Below are positions 27,847 to 35,604 of a DNA stretch of 50,161 nt, piece by piece. The DNA lies in the IMG/VR virus record IMGVR_UViG_3300047300_000993, positions 1 through 50,161 of that record; one strand, given 5' to 3'. The translations under genes were made by a program, and so were the position numbers. The notes under the pieces are model-generated. The model saw only the letters and a program-made list of their open reading frames with translations, made no database searches and was not told the origin of the DNA. The stretch is from a virus. Within the stretch, counting starts at the first letter, position 1. Each line of letters starts with the position of its first letter.

Positions 27847-28197
27847 ATGTCAACAGCACCCATTCAGCAACGAGCCCAAGAGGCTCTCAACGCAGGAGTC
27901 ATCATCGGTGACGGACACACGCTGTTCGCTCCCGAGTACTACGCTCCTCACTTCACCTACGAGGAGTTGGTCAAGGCTCGCCTCCTCCGCAAGCACAAGT
28001 CAGACTTCTCTTCGTGGAAGGGAACCATCACCTCTCCCGATGGAGTCATGGTGGAGGAGTTGGAGGCCGTCTACAACCTTGAGTTCCTCTACTGGCTCGC
28101 TGGCGAGGTCGGTGTGACTGAGTACGTTCGCGCGAACGGACGAGGCTCACAGGCTCAGGAGTTGGTCGGCTACATCCGAGAGGCTCTCACCAAGTAG
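27847..28197 (+). CDS. Hypothetical protein, 116 aa
   Basis: Starts MSTAPIQQRAQEALNAGVIIGDGHTLFAPEYY. GAGAAAGGG upstream. Helical C-terminal half with WLAGEVGVTEYVRANGRG. No family recognised. Confidence 0.7.
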   Translation: MSTAPIQQRAQEALNAGVIIGDGHTLFAPEYYAPHFTYEELVKARLLRKHKSDFSSWKGTITSPDGVMVEELEAVYNLEFLYWLAGEVGVTEYVRANGRGSQAQELVGYIREALTK

Positions 28198-28222
28198 GCA
28201 GAGCCTCAGCTCAATTCGAGTC

Positions 28223-28250
28223 ACCCCGTTCGGAAGATTCCGGGCGGGGT
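28223..28250 (+). terminator. Rho-independent terminator
   Basis: ACCCCG/CGGGGT stem followed by TTCTCTTT. Confidence 0.8.
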
Positions 28251-28317
28251 TTCTCTTTGCTCGAATACGGGGCTATGGCCGGACTGTTTTTACACTTCTC
28301 CGGAGAGCTGCTTCTCC

Positions 28318-28350
28318 GGCACAACAGAGCCCCGCTCTGTGTGTTGTGCC
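28318..28350. terminator. Hairpin with CCCCG loop
   Basis: GGCACAACA/TGTTGTGCC, inner GAG/CTC around CCCCG. Confidence 0.75.
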
Positions 28351-28363
28351 GGTATCTCCCGAC

Positions 28364-28393
28364 TTGTTGGGTCAGGTAAGCCGTGAGTAAGGT
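28364..28393 (+). promoter_or_regulatory. Cassette promoter with leader
   Basis: TTGTTG-18-TAAGGT; leader includes AACAGC and AAAGGGG before ATG 28432. Confidence 0.75.
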
Positions 28394-28431
28394 TGGTGTC
28401 GCAACAGCAACTCCCACGAAAGGGGAACACA

Positions 28432-28890
28432 ATGTCCACACTCCAAGAAATCGTGACAGAGGCGGAAGCCTTTGTTGATGACTTCCTCTCATGCTTCCGT
28501 GAGACGCAGGGCGAGAGCGTTGCCCGTCTCATGACGGTCAGCACCGACAACGGTATCGTCTCCGTTGAGCCTGTCGCTTCTCACCCCGATGTGTACTCGC
28601 TCATTGACGAGGTAATCGCAGAGACACCGTTCACGGTTCGCTCTGCCGACATTCTCGCAATCCTGACTTCGGGCTGGGCGGCACCACTCACCAACGGCGA
28701 GGTGACTGACGCACCGAGCGTACACCCCGAGCGTAGGCGTGTCCGTCTCATGACCTTCGTTCGCCGTAGCGACCTGAAAATGGCGAGCGTTCTCCGCTTC
28801 GGAGACACGAACGAGACGGTCTATGATGACGGTGAGGCGACTGGCTCGCTCGCAGAGGCACTTCTCTCGCTGGGAGACGCAGGGAAGTGA
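28432..28890 (+). CDS. Hypothetical protein, paralog of 25703
   Basis: 152 aa. DVYSLIDEVIA, then TSGWAAPLTNGEVTDAPSVHPERRRVRLMTFV and a late EATGSLAEALLS align with the gene at 25703. It adds a charged helical N terminus. Coupled by GTGA. Confidence 0.7.
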   Translation: MSTLQEIVTEAEAFVDDFLSCFRETQGESVARLMTVSTDNGIVSVEPVASHPDVYSLIDEVIAETPFTVRSADILAILTSGWAAPLTNGEVTDAPSVHPERRRVRLMTFVRRSDLKMASVLRFGDTNETVYDDGEATGSLAEALLSLGDAGK

Positions 28891-29132
28891 CCAACAACTT
28901 CCACCGCTTCTATCGGGCGGTCTATGTGGGGAGGGTGAAAGCCCTCCCCACCAAAGACCTGTACAAGGCTCTCACAGGAAGCCTGTACGCAACGACCGAC
29001 CGGAATCTGACGAACGCACTATTTGAGTTGGCTCATGAGGAACTTGTATCCCGAGGTGAGTTGGGCAAGCGGGGCTTGCCCGGTCAAGGGAGCTCCGGTG
29101 CCGACTTGTCGGGAAAGGTAAGGGCTAACTAG
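28887..29132 (+). CDS. Hypothetical protein running through next promoter
   Basis: 81 aa from an overlapping GTG. The first 60 residues (NNFHRFYRAVYVGRVKALPTKDLYKAL) look coded; the last 20 are read through the CGGGGCT hairpin and the next promoter, so the tail is a by-product of intergenic DNA or the cassette was inserted into the gene end. Confidence 0.55.
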   Translation: MTNNFHRFYRAVYVGRVKALPTKDLYKALTGSLYATTDRNLTNALFELAHEELVSRGELGKRGLPGQGSSGADLSGKVRAN

Positions 29133-29135
29133 AAT
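29106..29135 (+). promoter_or_regulatory. Cassette promoter, leaderless
   Basis: TTGTCG-18-TAGAAT, 7 nt to ATG 29143; core GGAAAGGTAAG. Confidence 0.75.
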
Positions 29136-29142
29136 GTCACGC

Positions 29143-29562
29143 ATGGAACTAGACACACCTATCGCCAAAGACGAAATGACCAACACCTGCACCTGCACCG
29201 CAAATGTTCACCACGATGACGGTACCGTCACGCAGGAACCCTATCCCTGTGACGGGGACTGCTGGGACTCCGAGGTTGATTACTTCGCCATGCTGACCGA
29301 GGACTTGCGGAACGCAAACGAGACGGGTTGGTGGAAGGTCACCGACTTGCGCCTGTGGCATGGAAATGTGTCGGGCTACTTCTACGCCGACACGGTTGCC
29401 AAGTTGCTGGAAGGAATGACCGTTCGTAGCGAATGGACAATGCGCTACGAAGTCTTTACAAACCGCATTGAGTATTCACTGTCGCACCATGACGCAATGG
29501 GAAGTGCGACAACGCTCACCGCTGTGAGCGAGGACGAGAGAGAGGAAATGGGGCTCTACTAA
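29143..29562 (+). CDS. Hypothetical protein with Cys-rich N terminus
   Basis: 139 aa. CTCTANVHHDDGTVTQEPYPCDGDCW is a likely metal site. An in-frame ATG at 29134 overlaps the -10 and is not used. Heads a three-gene operon with a DUF4314 protein and WhiB. Confidence 0.7.
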   Translation: MELDTPIAKDEMTNTCTCTANVHHDDGTVTQEPYPCDGDCWDSEVDYFAMLTEDLRNANETGWWKVTDLRLWHGNVSGYFYADTVAKLLEGMTVRSEWTMRYEVFTNRIEYSLSHHDAMGSATTLTAVSEDEREEMGLY

Positions 29563-29765
29563 TGAGAACCGAGATAACTGGCGCAAGGGTTCGGCTTATA
29601 TTCACTAGCGACCCGTACACAAACCTACGTGGTGGCGATACCGGCACTGTGTCTTTCGTAGACGACATTGGCACCACGTTCGTGAACTGGGATAACGGCT
29701 CCACACTTGGGCTTGTTCGTGGAGAGGATAGGTGGGAGTATGTCTATGACGCTGACGCTCAATAG
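29562..29765 (+). CDS. DUF4314-like protein
   Basis: 67 aa: GARVRLIFTSDPYTNLRGGDTGTVSFVDDIGTTFVNWDNGSTLGLVRGEDRW fits the DUF4314 small beta-barrel family found on phages and mobile elements. Function not established. Overlaps both neighbours. Confidence 0.85.
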   Translation: MRTEITGARVRLIFTSDPYTNLRGGDTGTVSFVDDIGTTFVNWDNGSTLGLVRGEDRWEYVYDADAQ

Positions 29766-29994
29766 CCGAGACTGGACAGAACTTGCTGTCTGCCGAACAC
29801 TGGACAAGTCTCTATTCTTCCCTAGCACCTATGGGGGAGTGAAGAGGGCTAAGGCTATCTGTGCTACCTGCCCTGTGTCCGCCGAGTGTCTCCAATACGC
29901 AACCGACAATGACCTGACATACGGAGTGTGGGGAGGTCTTGGAGAGGGTGACCGAGAGAGACTCGCAAGGGACGCCCGGCGAGCTGGACTGTGA
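29740..29994 (+). CDS. WhiB-family regulator (short)
   Basis: 84 aa with the WhiB pattern of four Cys (residues 18, 41, 44, 50) that hold a 4Fe-4S cluster, and the GVWGG turn (62-66). WhiB proteins bind the principal sigma factor region 4 and change promoter choice. In actinophages such proteins can affect host septation or superinfection. Start ATG 29740 or 29746, inside the previous gene; GGGAG gives the ribosome site. Confidence 0.9.
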   Translation: MSMTLTLNSRDWTELAVCRTLDKSLFFPSTYGGVKRAKAICATCPVSAECLQYATDNDLTYGVWGGLGEGDRERLARDARRAGL

Positions 29995-30003
29995 TAGCCG
30001 GCC

Positions 30004-30021
30004 CCGGAGCCCCGCTCCCGG
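30004..30021. terminator. Hairpin with CCCCG loop
   Basis: CCGGAG/CTCCCGG around CCCCG (one unpaired C). Confidence 0.6.
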
Positions 30022-30120
30022 TTGGCCACCGGTATCGCCGACTCTGGCCGGTCGGCTCTGAGTGTTTCGGATAAATCTATTCGCGCACGCGCGTAAGGCT
30101 TGGCGAAGCTCTGTCTTATT

Positions 30121-30136
30121 TGACGGTGGTGGAAGA
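30121..30136 (+). repeat. Polar 15-mer repeat, copy 2
   Basis: TGACGGTGGTGGAAGA, two changes from consensus; 5 nt before the promoter core. Confidence 0.65.
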
Positions 30137-30141
30137 GAAAC

Positions 30142-30171
30142 TTGTTGGGTTAGGTAAGCGAGAAATAGAAT
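30142..30171 (+). promoter_or_regulatory. Cassette promoter, leaderless
   Basis: TTGTTG-18-TAGAAT, 6 nt to ATG 30178; core GGTTAGGTAAG. Confidence 0.8.
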
Positions 30172-30177
30172 AGACGC

Positions 30178-30645
30178 ATGGGATTAGACCAATACTTATT
30201 TGCAAAGAACTACCTCTCACCTGCCGAATGGCGAGGCGAGCAAGCGAACAAAGAGTTCACCGCTGTGGCTACCGCCATTGACTGTACCCGTTTCATGGAT
30301 AAGGAACTTCCCTCTATCCAATGCGAGGTCAAGGTCGGCTACTGGCGCAAGGCGAACGCCATTCACCAATGGTTCGTGGACAACTGTCAGGGTGGCGAGG
30401 ACGACTGTCGTGAGGCTTATGTCGGCAGAGAGAAACTGGAAGAGTTGCGAGATATCTGCAAGAAAGTGCTGGCAGACAACACTCTCGCAGATGAGGAACT
30501 TCCTACGCAGTCGGGCTTCTTCTTTGGTTCCACCGAATACGATGAGTGGTACTTTCAGGACTTGCAACTGACTGTGGAAATCATTGACAGGGTTCTGTCA
30601 GAGGTTCCCGATAACTGGGAGTTCTACTACGGGAGTTCGTGGTAA
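30178..30645 (+). CDS. Conserved phage protein, MGLDQYL family
   Basis: 155 aa. MGLDQYLFAKNY at the N terminus and KVGYWRKANAIHQWFVDNCQGG belong to a widely distributed phage family of unknown function. C terminus ends WEFYYGSSW. Overlaps the next gene by TAATG. Confidence 0.8.
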   Translation: MGLDQYLFAKNYLSPAEWRGEQANKEFTAVATAIDCTRFMDKELPSIQCEVKVGYWRKANAIHQWFVDNCQGGEDDCREAYVGREKLEELRDICKKVLADNTLADEELPTQSGFFFGSTEYDEWYFQDLQLTVEIIDRVLSEVPDNWEFYYGSSW

Positions 30646-30845
30646 TGCCTCTCAATATCAAAGAGACGTCACCGGACTGGTTCGTCTGTATGTGTGGGAA
30701 CTCTCCACGTACAGACGGGTTCGAGACGTGCCTGAGAGACGGAACTATTGTCGAGCCGACACCGGCCGACTGGGATGGCCTTCACTACAAATGCATGAGG
30801 TGTGGAGCAGTCTATAACCAGGATACCTATGAGCAGGTTCTTTGA
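30645..30845 (+). CDS. Zinc-binding small protein, 66 aa
   Basis: CMCGNSPRTDGFETC and CMRCGAVYN give two Cys pairs, a likely zinc ribbon. ATG overlaps the previous stop. Confidence 0.7.
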   Translation: MPLNIKETSPDWFVCMCGNSPRTDGFETCLRDGTIVEPTPADWDGLHYKCMRCGAVYNQDTYEQVL

Positions 30846-30863
30846 AGGACCCGGAACGGGGCT

Positions 30864-30880
30864 CGCGTGTGGCTCACGCG
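30864..30880. terminator. Hairpin next to CGGGGCT
   Basis: CGCGTG/CACGCG, loop TGGCT; an ACGGGGCT precedes the stem. Confidence 0.55.
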
Positions 30881-30882
30881 AC

Positions 30883-30912
30883 TTGTCGGGTTGGGTAAGC
30901 CCGAACTAAACT
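30883..30912 (+). promoter_or_regulatory. Cassette promoter with type 2 leader
   Basis: TTGTCG-18-TAAACT. The leader carries CCAACAACTACTAGAAAAGG, a motif shared by four other leaders. Confidence 0.75.
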
Positions 30913-30952
30913 TGTCAGTACCAGCCAACAACTACTAGAAAAGGAACTGGAA

Positions 30953-31372
30953 ATGTCAAAGACCATCAGCGTCAAGGTGAGCACCAAGAAGGTGATTACT
31001 GCTTTGGAGAAGGCTCTCAACGAGCGCAAGAAGCAGAAGGAACAGAACGAGAAGGAGTGGAAGGACTACGAGCAGGCGGAAAAGGACTTCCGTGACACGC
31101 TCGCAGAAGCGTTCCGTTCGGGCAAGGGCAAGGTCGTCAGCGTGAGCAAGGGCTATGTCGGGTTCCGTGAGCAGGACAACAACCGCTACGACCTCGGCAT
31201 TGAGTTCCCTGCCTCCATCAAGGCACCGAAGGAACCGAAGGGTCACCGCTCTGACTACTCGCTCAACGCTCAGATTGAGGAACTGGAAAACGCCATCGCC
31301 GTTCTCAAACTGACTGACGAGGAAACCGTCAGCACCAACACCTACAAGGGTGTCGCCCAATACATCAAGTGA
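30953..31372 (+). CDS. Coiled-coil protein, 139 aa
   Basis: The first 70 residues are a long Lys/Glu-rich helix (ALEKALNERKKQKEQNEKEWKDYEQAEKDFRD). C-terminal NAQIEELENAIAVLKLTDEETVS is a second coiled coil. Likely oligomeric. Function unknown. Confidence 0.75.
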   Translation: MSKTISVKVSTKKVITALEKALNERKKQKEQNEKEWKDYEQAEKDFRDTLAEAFRSGKGKVVSVSKGYVGFREQDNNRYDLGIEFPASIKAPKEPKGHRSDYSLNAQIEELENAIAVLKLTDEETVSTNTYKGVAQYIK

Positions 31373-31378
31373 GTGTTC

Positions 31379-31394
31379 GGGGGCGCAAGCCCCC
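31379..31394. terminator. Hairpin with GCAA tetraloop
   Basis: GGGGGC/GCCCCC closed by GCAA. Confidence 0.7.
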
Positions 31395-31410
31395 AACACC
31401 GAACGGGGTT

Positions 31411-31431
31411 AGACCGGCTCAATGCCGGTCT
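31411..31431 (+). terminator. Rho-independent terminator
   Basis: AGACCGGC/GCCGGTCT followed by TTCTCT. Confidence 0.8.
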
Positions 31432-31474
31432 TTCTCTGTATTGAGCCCCGCATTCACCGGAGCTTACCGGCGAC

Positions 31475-31504
31475 TTGTTGGGTTGGGTAAGTGCCGATTA
31501 AACT
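31475..31504 (+). promoter_or_regulatory. Cassette promoter, leaderless
   Basis: TTGTTG-18-TAAACT, 7 nt to ATG 31512. Confidence 0.8.
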
Positions 31505-31511
31505 AGACAGC

Positions 31512-31844
31512 ATGTTGAACATTGAAGAGGCCTTGGGCCTAATCCACCACTTCCACCACGAGACCCCCATTGAGGTTCGCTTCCATGCCACCTATAGTGG
31601 CAAGTCATTCCAGCTGCTTGCTTCTGTCGCCTCCAACGGCGTCGTCTCCTACACACTTCACCGTGTGCCTCGGGGGCATTACGCAGAGAGCATCGCAAAC
31701 ATCGCTCTCGGGCGTGACGGAGAGAACCACAGAATCCTGCCGATGAAGGCTTATCAGAACTGGCAAGGTGACGTGCTCCTCTACATCGTCTCCATCGTGA
31801 ACCGAAACAATGAGCCAATCTATGCGATTGACGAGGTCTTCTAA
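31512..31844 (+). CDS. Hypothetical protein, 110 aa
   Basis: Beta-rich; NIEEALGLIHHFHHETPIEVRFHATYSGKSFQLLASVASNG. Leaderless but without AACAGCGA. First of three overlapping genes. Confidence 0.7.
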   Translation: MLNIEEALGLIHHFHHETPIEVRFHATYSGKSFQLLASVASNGVVSYTLHRVPRGHYAESIANIALGRDGENHRILPMKAYQNWQGDVLLYIVSIVNRNNEPIYAIDEVF

Positions 31845-32104
31845 TGAAGCCATCATCTGTTTGCAGAGACATGACAAATGTGCCATCCGACGAGGAGGTC
31901 ATTTGTGTTTGGTTCACCAGGGAAGACTTTCCAGTAGGAATCACAGATGACGGCGAGTCTGAGTATCTTGCGCTGTCTGAGTGGAATGAGGTAGTCTCAA
32001 CGTTTGAGAGAACGAAATGGGATAACCCATTAACCAGCTCATGGACGGATGTCCATCAAGACATTTACAGATTGGTCGGAGATAAACTTCATGCATATGC
32101 CTGA
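31844..32104 (+). CDS. Acidic hypothetical protein, 86 aa
   Basis: TAATG overlap. Acidic, Trp-rich (VICVWFTREDF, SEWNEVV, ERTKWDNPLTSSWTDVHQD). No family. Confidence 0.65.
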   Translation: MKPSSVCRDMTNVPSDEEVICVWFTREDFPVGITDDGESEYLALSEWNEVVSTFERTKWDNPLTSSWTDVHQDIYRLVGDKLHAYA

Positions 32105-32384
32105 CGAAGAGAGAGCAAAGCGCGCATTCATGGAGTGCGCAGTGTCTTTCATCCTTTCCGATTACCCTCGCGATGTAGACATCATGGACATTCCGACTCT
32201 TGTTGAATATGTGGACAAGAGGGTTCTTGTATGGGAGCCGTTTGCCCGGAGGGGTGGCATCGAACTTGCCGATATCATCGACCAACTGTTTGAACTGACA
32301 TACCGGACTCACCTGCAGCTAATTCAGGACGGGGCTCAGGAGCTCCCGACCACCCAGAGTGACGCCGGCGACCACCCAGAGTGA
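32091..32384 (+). CDS. Hypothetical protein, 97 aa
   Basis: ATG 32091 has GGAG 11 nt upstream; ATG 32097 is an alternative. Helical. The end contains CGGGGCT-CAGGAGCTC and a 17-bp direct repeat (period 22) that shifts the frame and sets the C terminus. Confidence 0.65.
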   Translation: MHMPDEERAKRAFMECAVSFILSDYPRDVDIMDIPTLVEYVDKRVLVWEPFARRGGIELADIIDQLFELTYRTHLQLIQDGAQELPTTQSDAGDHPE

Positions 32385-32385
32385 C
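32347..32385 (+). repeat. 17-bp direct repeat at gene end
   Basis: CGACCACCCAGAGTGAC occurs at 32347 and 32369. The 22-bp step is not a multiple of three, so the duplication changed the reading frame at the 3' end of the gene. Confidence 0.75.
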
Positions 32386-32397
32386 CCGCGAGACTGG

Positions 32398-32418
32398 TCA
32401 GTTTCTAGAAAAAACTGA
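32398..32418 (+). terminator. Weak hairpin
   Basis: CAGTTT/AAACTG around CTAGAAA. Confidence 0.4.
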
Positions 32419-32445
32419 TTAATCCCAAAAGGCGGCTTTCCTAAC

Positions 32446-32461
32446 TGACGGTGGTGGATGA
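32446..32461 (+). repeat. Polar 15-mer repeat, copy 3
   Basis: TGACGGTGGTGGATGA, 4 nt before the next promoter -35. Confidence 0.7.
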
Positions 32462-32465
32462 GAAC

Positions 32466-32495
32466 TTGTCGGGTTGGGTAAGCCGAGTGTAAAGT
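32466..32495 (+). promoter_or_regulatory. Cassette promoter, leaderless
   Basis: TTGTCG-18-TAAAGT, 6 nt to ATG 32502. Confidence 0.8.
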
Positions 32496-32501
32496 GTTGC
32501 T

Positions 32502-32693
32502 ATGACGACATACCAAGTGACAGCGAAGTGGGCAGGACTCACAATGACCGAAACCGTTTCCGTGGAAACGGACATGGCTCCCGAGGATGAGATTTCCTAC
32601 GCCGAAGACTTGCTTACCGATAAGTGGTGTTCCATGTTCGGTGAGGAGTTCATTCTCGGAGCAGACGAGTTCACAACTGAAAGGGTGAAGTGA
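32502..32693 (+). CDS. Small protein, 63 aa
   Basis: MTTYQVTAKWAGLTMTETVSVETDMAPEDEISYAEDLL has the strand-strand-helix layout shared by the next three genes. Leaderless; ACAGCGA at codons 7-9. Confidence 0.65.
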   Translation: MTTYQVTAKWAGLTMTETVSVETDMAPEDEISYAEDLLTDKWCSMFGEEFILGADEFTTERVK

Positions 32694-32694
32694 C

Positions 32695-32877
32695 ATGAAG
32701 AAGTTTCTTGTCAGAGTGACGGAATCCATCAACCACGATTACGAGATTGAGGCAGAGACCGCTGAAGAAGCGGTGGAGATTTACCACTCCTACAACGATG
32801 CCCAACTGAAGACACGAGACCTTGACGGTCAGTCCGATTGGGACACGCACCCGTGGGACGTGGAGGAAATCGGATGA
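32695..32877 (+). CDS. DpnD/PcfM-like small protein
   Basis: 60 aa: MKKFLVRVTESINHDYEIEAETAEEAVEIYHSYN fits the DpnD-PcfM family of mobile elements (strand, strand, then EEA helix). Function unknown. GAAAGGG provides a ribosome site. Confidence 0.65.
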   Translation: MKKFLVRVTESINHDYEIEAETAEEAVEIYHSYNDAQLKTRDLDGQSDWDTHPWDVEEIG

Positions 32878-33092
32878 GTGACATCGTTGATGACAAGGCT
32901 CGTGTTGAAGAGTTGATGGATGACCTGTTTGACACACTCAAAAGCATCACTCACTACTACAACGGAATCCTTGATGAGTTGAAGGCTGGAACCTACACGC
33001 CCAAGAAGGCTCGTGACGACCATGAGCACCTGATGTTCAACGAAGGAAACGACCTGATGTCGGTGATGGAAGACTTGGGGGAGTACGCATGA
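32874..33092 (+). CDS. Acidic helical protein, 72 aa
   Basis: ATGA overlap. IVDDKARVEELMDDLFDTLKSITHYYNGILDELKAG is helical and acidic. Third gene of the operon. Confidence 0.7.
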   Translation: MSDIVDDKARVEELMDDLFDTLKSITHYYNGILDELKAGTYTPKKARDDHEHLMFNEGNDLMSVMEDLGEYA

Positions 33093-33256
33093 CCGTATAC
33101 CGGGTGAGTGTTTGGGCTTCTATTGAAGTAGAAGCCGAGAGCGAAGAGCAGGCTTGTGACATGGCCCACGATGCTGTGCTCAACAACGAAATCAAGATGC
33201 GTGAATACGAGTTCAACGCTGAAGAAACAGACCACGAAGAGCCACAGAACTACTGA
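33089..33256 (+). CDS. DpnD/PcfM-like small protein, 55 aa
   Basis: ATGA overlap. MTVYRVSVWASIEVEAESEEQACDMAHDAVLNNEIKMREYEFN has the same strand-strand-helix plan as the gene at 32695 and is probably a distant duplicate. Confidence 0.65.
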   Translation: MTVYRVSVWASIEVEAESEEQACDMAHDAVLNNEIKMREYEFNAEETDHEEPQNY

Positions 33257-33257
33257 C

Positions 33258-33287
33258 TTGTTGGGTCAGGTAAGCGATTACTAGAAT
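33258..33287 (+). promoter_or_regulatory. Cassette promoter, leaderless
   Basis: TTGTTG-18-TAGAAT, 7 nt to ATG 33295; begins 2 nt after the upstream stop, with no terminator between. Confidence 0.8.
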
Positions 33288-33294
33288 GGTTGAC

Positions 33295-33486
33295 ATGAGC
33301 GAAAGCACCGAAAACATCATCACCGAAATCATCAGAATCCTCCAGATTGACGGAGACCTCGCTACAGACGGCGAGTGCCTTGACATGGTTGCAGGAGTTC
33401 TGGAGGAAAACGGGTACTTTGTCTACGACAAAACTCCTTACCGTACGGGAGACCTCGGTTCTTACGGAAAGCCTGACCCACAATGA
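33295..33486 (+). CDS. Acidic hypothetical protein, 63 aa
   Basis: STENIITEIIRILQIDGDLATDGECLDMVAGVLEENGYFVYD. Upstream in-frame ATG 33286 lies in the -10. Coupled by ATGA. Confidence 0.65.
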   Translation: MSESTENIITEIIRILQIDGDLATDGECLDMVAGVLEENGYFVYDKTPYRTGDLGSYGKPDPQ

Positions 33487-33707
33487 GCAAGGTCTATTAC
33501 TACGTGGTTGCTGCCTCTGTGTCCGACAATGGGCTCGCTGATTGGGACTTAGACCCATACACCGAAGATGCACGATTCCCTGATGGGACTGTTTGGAACG
33601 ATGACACCGAGGATTGGGAACACCATGACTCTGAGTCAAACGGCGCAAAAAGCGAAGAACTCACGAAGTCCATTCTGGAAGCATTGACACATTTGGGGAG
33701 AATCTGA
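33483..33707 (+). CDS. Hypothetical protein, 74 aa
   Basis: Begins KVYYYVVAASVSDNGLADWDLDPYTEDARFPDGTVWN; beta-rich then acidic helix. ATGA overlap with the gene before, TGATG with the next. Confidence 0.65.
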   Translation: MSKVYYYVVAASVSDNGLADWDLDPYTEDARFPDGTVWNDDTEDWEHHDSESNGAKSEELTKSILEALTHLGRI

Positions 33708-34165
33708 TGGCACTCATCATTGACGCAACAACTGGCACCATTCTTGACATGGACGACTGCTACATCGTGGAAGACGCAAATCTCACCAAAGATGAAGAGG
33801 CGATGCTTGACAGCGGTTCTGACTCTTTGATTGGAGAACTTGCTATGAGCGTTGGCATCCCCCTCAACGCCGAGGCACTCGAATGGGTCAAGTACGGAAG
33901 AACAACCTCTATTTCCTATGGCCCGTCTGCGCTCAGAGATGAAGCTGAAGTGTTGCTGGAAGTTATGGGGGAGGAGACTGACGGAGACGACCCGGAGGAT
34001 GTGAGGATGCGGGGCTTGCTCCGGTGGGCTCACGATGACGCCACCGATTCTGAGCTCGCCTACATCGCTCAGCACATTCTTGGCGATGACCACGTGTGGG
34101 ATAGGTATCGCGAGAACTTCCGTTATTCATTGGACTGGTATGCCAATGGTCATGAGCCATTCTGA
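33707..34165 (+). CDS. Hypothetical protein, 152 aa
   Basis: Acidic, begins LIIDATTGTILDMDDCYIVEDANLTKDEEAML. Contains CGGGGCT in the coding region. The stop sits directly before the next promoter with no terminator. Confidence 0.7.
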   Translation: MALIIDATTGTILDMDDCYIVEDANLTKDEEAMLDSGSDSLIGELAMSVGIPLNAEALEWVKYGRTTSISYGPSALRDEAEVLLEVMGEETDGDDPEDVRMRGLLRWAHDDATDSELAYIAQHILGDDHVWDRYRENFRYSLDWYANGHEPF

Positions 34166-34166
34166 C

Positions 34167-34196
34167 TTGTTGGGTAAGGTAAGTCGGAACTAAACT
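34167..34196 (+). promoter_or_regulatory. Cassette promoter with type 2 leader
   Basis: TTGTTG-18-TAAACT; leader carries ATTACTAGAAGGAGG, a short form of the ACTACTAGAAA motif. Confidence 0.75.
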
Positions 34197-34228
34197 GTTG
34201 ATATTCCCATTACTAGAAGGAGGCACAA

Positions 34229-34924
34229 ATGCCGAACTGGGTAGACACATCATTTGAGATTCAGGGTCCACGAGATGAAATCAAGCGTTTCCTTGATGGC
34301 ATCAAGGAAGTTGAGGGGCAGAAGCAAATCATTTCTTCCTATCTGCCGATTCCAGAGGAACTGAACATCACCTCAACCTCCGCATACGAGGAGATTCCCG
34401 AGAAGTGGGCAGAGTGGGTCAAGGAAGGCTCTTGGACGCAAGAGGACTACGACAAGAGAGTGGAAGAGAACAACACTCTCCTCGCCCAACAGAAGGCAAA
34501 CATCGCCAAGTACGGTCACACTGACTGGTACGACTGGTGCTGTACGAACTGGGGCACAAAGTGGGGCGACTGCCATACTGACATTCATACGTTCCATGAT
34601 TCAGACGAGCCGACAGCGACTCTCACTGGTTCGTTTGACACTGCTTGGGGTCCAGCCGACCAAGCATTCATCACCATTTCCAAGATGTTCCCAACACTGT
34701 TGTTCACCTTCACCTATGACGAGGAGGCTGGATTCTTTGCTGGCATACAGGCATTCCGCAACGGTGAGGAAGTCTTTGAGTCGATGTACGTACCTGCCGA
34801 CTACGGCAAGGAAGTTGATTGGGACGATGAGGAATCGTGGAGCAAGTTTCAGGACTGGAAGATGACAAATCTTGAGAAGATTGAGAACGAGTACGACCGT
34901 TTCATAACTGGAGGGGCAAAGTGA
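34229..34924 (+). CDS. Api92-like (DUF1281) protein
   Basis: 231 aa. MPNWVDTSFEIQGPRDEIKRFLDGIK at the N terminus and HTDWYDWCCTNWGTKWGDCHTD fit the Api92-like family with a ferredoxin-fold domain, widespread on phages and plasmids. Role not established. AGGAGG is the ribosome site. Heads a four-gene operon. Confidence 0.85.
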   Translation: MPNWVDTSFEIQGPRDEIKRFLDGIKEVEGQKQIISSYLPIPEELNITSTSAYEEIPEKWAEWVKEGSWTQEDYDKRVEENNTLLAQQKANIAKYGHTDWYDWCCTNWGTKWGDCHTDIHTFHDSDEPTATLTGSFDTAWGPADQAFITISKMFPTLLFTFTYDEEAGFFAGIQAFRNGEEVFESMYVPADYGKEVDWDDEESWSKFQDWKMTNLEKIENEYDRFITGGAK

Positions 34925-35052
34925 GCGACCCGGTAAGAATCAACATTCTCGCCAATAACGTCACATTTGAGATGTGGTGTAAGGCAAACGGTCTTGACCC
35001 TGACGATGACGAGAACTACAATGCCTACTGCGAGTGGAGGGATAACTCATGA
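34921..35052 (+). CDS. Small acidic protein, 43 aa
   Basis: GTGA and ATGA overlaps on both sides. NNVTFEMWCKANGLDPDDDENYNAYCEWRDN. Too small to classify. Confidence 0.6.
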   Translation: MSDPVRINILANNVTFEMWCKANGLDPDDDENYNAYCEWRDNS

Positions 35053-35291
35053 TTGTCAAATCGCTTATTGACTTTCTAAGCAACCTTGATGCTGACGCCG
35101 AGGTATGCGCGCTAATCTACGACAAGTCAATGTTTGACTTTGAGGAAGATGACGAGCTGGTGCTTACCAACGAAGCATGGGGCAGGGTAGTCAAGGCGTT
35201 TGATGAGGCGGTTTCCGACAAGGACATTTGGGATTCGCTGTCATCCGCTTGTCTTGACGAGGCTGAGTTCAGGAAGGAAGACAACTCATGA
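35049..35291 (+). CDS. Acidic hypothetical protein, 80 aa
   Basis: VKSLIDFLSNLDADAEVCALIYD then acidic helices. This layout recalls small phage proteins that begin with a helix and a strand; no name. ATGA overlap both sides. Confidence 0.65.
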   Translation: MIVKSLIDFLSNLDADAEVCALIYDKSMFDFEEDDELVLTNEAWGRVVKAFDEAVSDKDIWDSLSSACLDEAEFRKEDNS

Positions 35292-35536
35292 GCGAGAAGA
35301 GAATCAAGAAGAAAGAGCTGAAAGAGCTCCTTGAAGAGAACTACTACACGCTTGCCTCTACCGGGGCAGATGCAGTGATGGCAATCTTTGACGACTTCAA
35401 CAATCATCGCTTTTCCTCGAATCTTGAAGAGTGGGGTATCTCAGCGGAACGACTTCTTCAAGTCATCAACGAGCTGCTCGACGACTGGCTAGAGGCCGGC
35501 AAGATGGATGTCCGGGCAATGGATTGGCGTAAGTGA
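35288..35536 (+). CDS. Hypothetical helical protein, 82 aa
   Basis: EKRIKKKELKELLEENYYTLASTGADAVMAIFDDFNNHRF, all helix, charged. Last gene of the operon. Confidence 0.65.
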   Translation: MSEKRIKKKELKELLEENYYTLASTGADAVMAIFDDFNNHRFSSNLEEWGISAERLLQVINELLDDWLEAGKMDVRAMDWRK

Positions 35537-35604
35537 GGTTCTGAGCCCCGCCATGAGTTTGCGCAAACATACCGAAGAAGTTCACGCCGGAGTGACTGAC
35601 TAGA

